Source: Azolla caroliniana (Eukaryota > Polypodiophyta). Taken from it: a DNA stretch of 64,000 nucleotides. The notes beneath the pieces are model-generated. The model saw only the letters and a program-made list of their open reading frames with translations, was not told where the DNA came from and did no database searches. Of the stretch, positions 61,801 to 64,000 are shown piece by piece. Every line of letters begins with the position of its first letter. Position 1 is the first letter of the stretch. Location: the NCBI GenBank assembly GCA_043228905.1, contig JBHGNT010000012.1, positions 18,352,001 to 18,416,000 of the forward strand. Direction: 5' to 3'. Position numbers and translations under genes: made by a program.

Positions 61801-63913
61801 CGAATCGGAAGTCGGAGACGGCACAGGCAAGGCAACACTTGAAACCTCTGAGCGGAGTTTGCTGGATATTTTGGAGGAAGACTGAAGCCGGCTGTGGGTT
61901 CGAAGTGCAACGCACTTTCCCACGGGCGTGCCATGTGTTGGCCGGTCAGAAGAAGGCAAATGGGAAAGCAAAGATGGATCGGAGTCGAAGCGGATAAATA
62001 GATAAATAGAATTATTAGGAGGGACGGATCCGGTAGTTGTAACCGATCCGGATCCGAAGACCAACAAATATTGTGCTTCTAGATTATTATATCCCTTATT
62101 TCATGGATTTATTATTCGTTTCCCTTATATTTGTACTTCTTAGATTATTACATGAATGATAACCTCTTACGTGACTGTTCATGAATGTTTTTGCCTTTGT
62201 CATTTTTATCCTTTCTCCACTCATTTCACATTCAATTATACTATTTATAAAAAATGTGCTTTTTTAATAATTCCTTGGCAGGTGCACTATACTATTTCAG
62301 ATGAAATATCAAAGGATGATCCCTCATCACTGAGGGGATCTCCTTGGGAGCTGCGGCTTGCTACCAAAATTCTACGAGAAAGGTCACTTCAGTCTTAGTA
62401 AATGCCTCATATTTAATTCCGCATAATTATGAAATATTCTAAAGTAAATATGCCTATGTAACATAGGGCAAAAGCAGCTGATTCAACTTGGTATCAATTG
62501 ATCAGAATTCTGCCAAATTCGTTAAGATTGCCACTGTTTTTCTCAGAATCAGTGAGTAGATACGCATCATGTTTTTTAGAATCCACCTCATGTTTGGAAT
62601 GGCAATGGCTTTCATTCCTGAAGAGTATCATGTTAAGTATTATTGAATAACATCTTTCATTATCTATAGGAGCTCAAAAATTCTGAAGATGATTCTTTAA
62701 TAAGTGAGGTACGGGCATTAAGAATCTTTGCAGAAAGGTCATTCAATGTGCTCTATCAGGACGAGACAGCTGGGGCTGATTTTAATAATTTTGGTAAGAT
62801 TCTTAGCTATCATAAAGTTTTAGTTTGGGTTTGATGATGCCATACAAGAAAGAGAACGTCTAATTAGTAACCACAAATGTGTTAAATTGTAGTGTGTGTG
62901 GTAATGGGTACATGTTAGGAGCTTTATGTAACCCGGAGTTGTGTCTTTGAACTTTGAATACAGACAAGAATAAGTCTGTGTGTGTCTACAGAGTCTATCT
63001 GTCACACACACACACTCAGTAGATGGGTTCTTGTGAGCATTAGGCTAAGTCATCTGATTCTACATAGACACTGCAGCAGATTTGCTCCCCATCATCTCTG
63101 CTGAAGCTCGATACATGACCTTTGAAGCTGAATACAGAAACTATCTGAGCCTTGACGTGCACCATGAAGTTGTGGATTCACCTTGTGGATTCATCTAGAG
63201 CATTGGGCTCGGCCATTGGTCTTGAGCAAATATTAGCCTTGACATTTACTCTCGAGGATTGAACTTGGACGTTTGAATCAAAGACCTGACTCGAGTATTT
63301 GTGATTGTTCTGCTCACTGAACAATTCTTTAGGCACTCAACACATACCTGGGATGGCATTGGCATCAGAATTTATGACTATGTGTCAAACGAGTATGATG
63401 GATTGAACCTCAATTTCTTGAAGGAGCAGATGTAGGACTATCTCATCATGAAAGGACAGATAGATCCAATTGAAAAAGAATTTGCACCTGTCGAGTATGA
63501 ATCTACAGAATGGTCAAAACTTGATTGGCTAGTTATTTGAATGCATTGAATCATCTTACTTCATAGTACACTCATGTATGACAACTCACAACCTGTGACA
63601 GACACTATCAGACACCGATGAAATGAAAGCTGCTTCCACAAAGATGATACAATGGGTGCAAATTCCCAATGAAATCATCATCTCAGAGTTGTACTATTAC
63701 AATGGATACTTTAAAAGCTTTTTTTCTTTATGCATGGTATGTTGCTTTTGTGGTAAGACTGAACGTTATGACTTGCAGCGTGGGCATTGGCTTTGGTGTA
63801 TGCTTTCGCATGCAGAGCAGAGTATCCACAACATAAAGGGAAACTGAATACCAAAAATTCTCATTTGTTAATACCCTTTCTTGGCTCTCCTACAGATCCC
63901 TCATCCATAGGAG
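51637..63913 (+). CDS. SET-domain protein (RuBisCO LSMT/SETD-type), N-terminal part, gene continues past the window
   Basis: Seven exons fit in phase: 51637-51756, 53154-53324, 54077-54250, 62282-62382, 62467-62551, 62670-62793 and 63779-63913. They give about 303 residues with the C-terminus missing. The N-terminus is a strong Leu/Phe signal peptide or anchor. Later parts follow the pattern of LSMT-type SET methyltransferases: RGYKLNAIAMLD...DTLLEIPVHYTIS (start of SET), SPWELRLATKILRER, TWYQLIRILPNSLRLPLFFSES (the family's W-P-Y..LP block), and WALALVYAFACRA...LIPFLG (the inserted iSET segment). Such enzymes methylate protein lysines with S-adenosylmethionine; the substrate is unknown. The NH and GEE(L/I) motifs would come next, outside the window. 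Intron 3 (8.0 kb) holds a Gypsy element and intron 6 a Copia relic. The ATG context GCCATGG is good. The family call rests on these motifs only. Confidence 0.75.
54898..55136 (-). repeat. Putative 3' LTR of the Gypsy element (about 239 bp)
   Basis: On the minus strand it starts TGTAACCGATCC and ends GGATAGACA, giving TGT...ACA ends. A TATA box (TATAAAA, 55056-55050 minus) lies in its middle, as expected at a U3/R border. No second full LTR is in the window for comparison, and no clean polypurine tract abuts the proposed start. The boundaries are therefore provisional. Confidence 0.45.
55116..56846 (-). repeat. Left arm of a 1,731-bp inverted repeat
   Basis: Reverse complement of 60328-62058. 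Arm lengths are equal, so no net indel. I see only four or five single-base differences (for example Gly/Ser, Arg/Gln and Asp/Glu changes in the coded protein), i.e. over 99.5% identity by eye. It covers most of the coiled-coil frame, the 3' non-coding part and the first 21 bases of the LTR. Confidence 0.93.
55289..56971 (-). CDS. Accessory ORF downstream of Gypsy integrase, coiled-coil C-terminal part
   Basis: About 550 residues; the first ATG in frame is near 56938, but the frame is open further upstream toward 57060. It is almost entirely charged heptad-type coiled coil (DRLRRRMEQEIERLREELRQ, KLKEQLKENRLELSKAREEV). A less charged segment (AKAGVGRIKLIMSSWSTRAQ) is followed by a Glu/Pro/Thr-rich acidic tail ending LLDILEED. 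No enzymatic motif, zinc finger or membrane segment. It is probably the C-terminal half of the preceding ORF, joined before a frameshift. The coiled coil suggests self-assembly. The role in the element is unknown. Confidence 0.6.
   Translation of the reverse strand: MSGQLSGVADQMEKEEEQREQVTRTTTREMVMLRAQLHELQEELAQAKEGNRQAQDGTEPVGTSEKQAEPATEKALQTGPETEKLIATLKEELQAQEALRDNEREQRKLVEDDRRRMEEGLRRSKATNDRLQEENGKLQKEKDRLRRRMEQEIERLREELRQQKDRDDRLRAQANRRLKQKTEEFDRLCKDYKQATSDSKNQAATYDRQIEKLKEQLKENRLELSKAREEVSAEKTLMSEQRKEMEVLRQEVWELTKSRNEEKVKSTFEISKWRSTCDKQKVDYEAQAQLMADIIKRIRKEKQAASAQAKAGVGRIKLIMSSWSTRAQASINESTEKLWREWAQQAAELQTLRADAENRKKTGDGFYKMDEESIVNIREELSEDFYALAEEHLKEIRGLVERLDDGQLETQLELEGYEKDRLRQEAEGHTTPISISEGERPAEEDPTDNAPRQEIPEEELPEQEQVDAGDDEEWRQGSTESGEERTQPVETGESDTGNGTEVEQDRPGQDTEETPVPPVQAESEQQDAERQPIESEVGDGTGKATLETSERSLLDILEED
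57025..58203 (-). CDS. Accessory ORF downstream of Gypsy integrase, N-terminal part (unrecognised domain)
   Basis: 392 aa from the ATG at 58203; the frame is open back to 58461, but the TATA-like box lies between. Residues about 1-190 look folded (ARQWLMENGLGGLLRVADAP, then FFEYFGEYSLSSKAYRTQGG and YRAAIVIATFEGLQVDWLHF). A Lys/Arg-, Glu- and Pro-rich tail follows, with repeated EEGSSRQQRE-like units at 57480-57580. I do not recognise the domain. It resembles retroelement-encoded plant proteins of unknown role rather than gag (no zinc knuckle) or env (no signal or membrane segments). Near 57060 the coiled-coil frame overlaps with Pro-Glu-Lys-Gln repeats in the other frame. The two ORFs were therefore probably one, broken by a single-base shift. 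Confidence 0.6.
   Translation of the reverse strand: MALSKGARQWLMENGLGGLLRVADAPPHKEPEQAATAVDLAEVTEGAVQALTGIAEGGLQTIELPSSQIFFEYFGEYSLSSKAYRTQGGENLLFGEVARALMEYGFVNPRPPAIAKYRAAIVIATFEGLQVDWLHFITEGLKEAIKHLVEGKKPWAGISQWLTVLVPPVSPIKHKKRSRQETTPKQTMKRRRILEKHTPGWTQEEEAPREEGSSRQPREEDSSRQQREEGSSRRQREEGPSRQPQKQQQQPATKKKKAEKGKEKLAKKTSKRQTDTEPVTLESEPVPVKEPIVAPTEDAETEEDSSEPMLILPPRRGKEKRATRPTPTADGTQQRAKEPPPVTGTEATQDEGPSAPKTAVPEPTAAELEEQRKEQAPEQERGRRNSRKNSRS
58339..58346 (-). promoter_or_regulatory. TATA-like box before the accessory Gypsy coding region
   Basis: The minus strand reads CACTATATAAAGGAAG about 135 bases upstream of the ATG at 58203, a good plant TATA match. A second, weaker one (CTATTTAAAG) lies near 58640. 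This may be an internal promoter, as suggested for some env-like retroelement genes, or part of an LTR from an older insertion. Confidence 0.45.
58851..58878 (-). repeat. 28-base A run (minus strand) after integrase
   Basis: 28 consecutive T on the plus strand, 17 bases beyond the integrase stop codon in minus-strand sense. It is followed by two copies, 30 bases apart, of a segment containing GACGTGGTGTTAAGGTGAGA (minus strand; 58847-58825 and 58817-58795). It separates the pol remnant from the accessory coding region. Confidence 0.9.
58895..60230 (-). pseudogene. Gypsy integrase
   Basis: About 444 residues read from the ATG near 60229. The HHCC zinc-binding N-terminus is intact (HCGIAGGHYAGEATARKIW...CDLCQRLG), as is the DDE core (WGLDFVGPF, LISDQGGHF, YYPQANGLAESTNKTL). 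The C-terminal part has the LRFRWTGPFWITKEYNGSYQ segment typical of Ty3/Gypsy integrases. It would insert cDNA into the genome, but it is cut off from the rest of pol upstream, so it cannot be made as part of a normal polyprotein. All three catalytic acids are present, unlike the Copia integrase at 2.1 kb. Confidence 0.9.
60257..61885 (+). CDS. Chimeric 542-codon ORF formed at the inverted-repeat junction
   Basis: The ATG and first ~25 codons come from antisense RNase H sequence. At the junction (60328) the frame enters the duplicated coiled-coil ORF in its correct frame and stays open to the same LLDILEED end. The product would be a coiled-coil protein lacking the N-terminal domain. It lies in sense orientation inside intron 3 of the SET gene. 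Whether it is expressed is unknown; it is an accident of rearrangement unless shown otherwise. Confidence 0.5.
   Translation: MPLIPLSSSSARLSRVSCLRSTPAELAQAKEGNRQAQDGTEPVGTSEKQAEPATEKALQTSPETEKLIATLKEELQAQEALRDNEREQRKLVEDDRRRMEEGLRRSKATNDRLQEENGKLQKEKDRLRRRMEQEIERLREELRQQKDRDDRLRAQANQRLKQKTEEFDRLCKDYKQATSDSKNQAATYDRQIEKLKEQLKENRLELSKAREEVSAEKTLMSEQRKEMEVLRQEVWELTKSRNEEKVKSTFEISKWRSTCDKQKVDYEAQAQLMADIIKRIRKEKQAASAQAKAGVGRIKLIMSSWSTRAQASINESTEKLWREWAQQAAELQTLRADAENRKKTGDGFYKMDEESIVNIREELSEDFYALAEEHLKEIRGLVERLDDGQLETQLELEGYEKDRLRQEAEGHTTPISISEGERPAEEDPTDNAPRQEIPEEELPEQEQVDAGEDEEWRQGSTESGEERTQPVETGESDTGNGTEVEQDRPGQDTEETPVPPVQAESEQQDAERQPIESEVGDGTGKATLETSERSLLDILEED
60264..60330 (-). pseudogene. 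Gypsy RNase H fragment
   Basis: The minus strand reads LPVYYASRKLSKAERNYSTTE, then a TGA where the family has Arg, then EALGMVYSVTK. This is the middle of a Ty3/Gypsy RNase H. It is bounded on one side by the head-to-head junction at 60330. On the other side it runs, after a deletion, into the integrase in another frame. Confidence 0.85.
60328..62058 (+). repeat. Right arm of the 1,731-bp inverted repeat
   Basis: The inner junction at 60328-60333 has the hexamer AGAGCT shared by both partners, a possible microhomology. The outer end stops after CCGGATCCGAA, where the left copy continues with TCGATTCGG. Outside lies SET intron sequence. The spacer between the arms is 3,481 bp. Confidence 0.93.
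63385..63700 (+). pseudogene. Copia gag relic in SET gene intron 6
   Basis: The plus strand reads, with stops and shifts, like the gag start of the Copia element at 3950-3700: YDGLNLNFLKEQM(stop)DYLIMKGQIDPIE, then EYESTEWSKLDWLVI and a later AASTKMI. Nucleotide resemblance is also clear (GAAGGAGCAGATG, GGACTATCTCAT). It is the same or a sister family, much older and in the opposite orientation. No LTR was recognised around it. Confidence 0.8.
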
Positions 63914-64000
63914 GTTCGTATGTACTTTGAAAAACTCATTTTGCAGAATTGTTTTCAGATTGTGTTCTTTCTAATTGATTAAATATTTAATCAGCTTCTA

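Larger units (their letters stand above)
54898..62058 (-). mobile_element. Defective Ty3/Gypsy element with inverted duplication of its 3' end (SET gene intron 3)
   Basis: Minus-strand order: RNase H scrap (60330-60264), integrase (60241-58895), an A-run, then an accessory coding region (58203-55289) and an LTR-like end (55136-54898). On the right, 60328-62058 is an opposite-strand copy of 55116-56846, ending about 20 bases into the LTR. Gag, protease and reverse transcriptase are absent. RNase H joins the integrase across an internal deletion and a frame change. The element lies wholly in intron 3 of the SET gene, antisense to it. GC content and codon use contrast sharply with the AT-rich host DNA. 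Confidence 0.85.

Overview
This window is eukaryotic nuclear DNA from a land plant. The genes have spliced GT-AG introns and plant-type families: a G-type lectin receptor kinase, an AP2/ERF factor, a REI1-like zinc-finger protein and plant Copia and Gypsy retroelements. Long AT-rich spacers full of decayed transposons and many tandem duplications point to a large, repeat-rich genome. The species cannot be fixed from the sequence alone; a fern or another non-flowering vascular plant is a guess.

Layout. 1-4952: minus-strand Ty1/Copia element (5' LTR, primer site, gag-protease, integrase, reverse transcriptase, RNase H), damaged and cut by the left window edge. 4953-6576: decayed minus-strand ORF with a DUF4283-like (LINE ORF1-type) domain; the Copia LTR abuts it. 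6.6-15.1 kb: AT-rich spacer with a foldback-like region, two ~85-bp duplications and a TATG microsatellite. 15142-17592: intronless SD2-5-like receptor kinase (+). 17.6-23.7 kb: spacer with tandem repeats. 23768-27475: five-exon REI1-like (REIL) ribosome-biogenesis gene (+), with a Mutator-type MITE in its last intron. 27.5-35.3 kb: spacer with two SINE-like heads and a minus-strand LINE relic. 35330-36415: AP2/ERF gene (-). 36.4-41.0 kb: microsatellites, a 200-bp duplication and a G-box minisatellite. 41061-47425: six-exon WRN-type 3'-5' exonuclease gene (+). 47.4-51.6 kb: spacer. 51637 to beyond 63913: SET-domain (RuBisCO LSMT/SETD-type) gene (+), seven exons visible, running out of the window.

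The most unusual structure is in intron 3 of the SET gene: a defective Ty3/Gypsy element, 54898-62058, whose 3' end is present twice as an inverted repeat of 1,731-bp arms that look nearly identical. The element carries an uncommon accessory coding region downstream of integrase (a domain I do not recognise plus a long coiled coil) with its own TATA-like box. The head-to-head junction creates a chimeric open reading frame in sense with the host gene. Any full-length SET pre-mRNA would carry a 1.7-kb hairpin.

The host genes do not form a pathway or cluster; they are independent plant genes separated by repeats. Exon models for the three spliced genes were built by hand from splice signals, reading-frame phase and protein-family resemblance. 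No alignment or database search was run.
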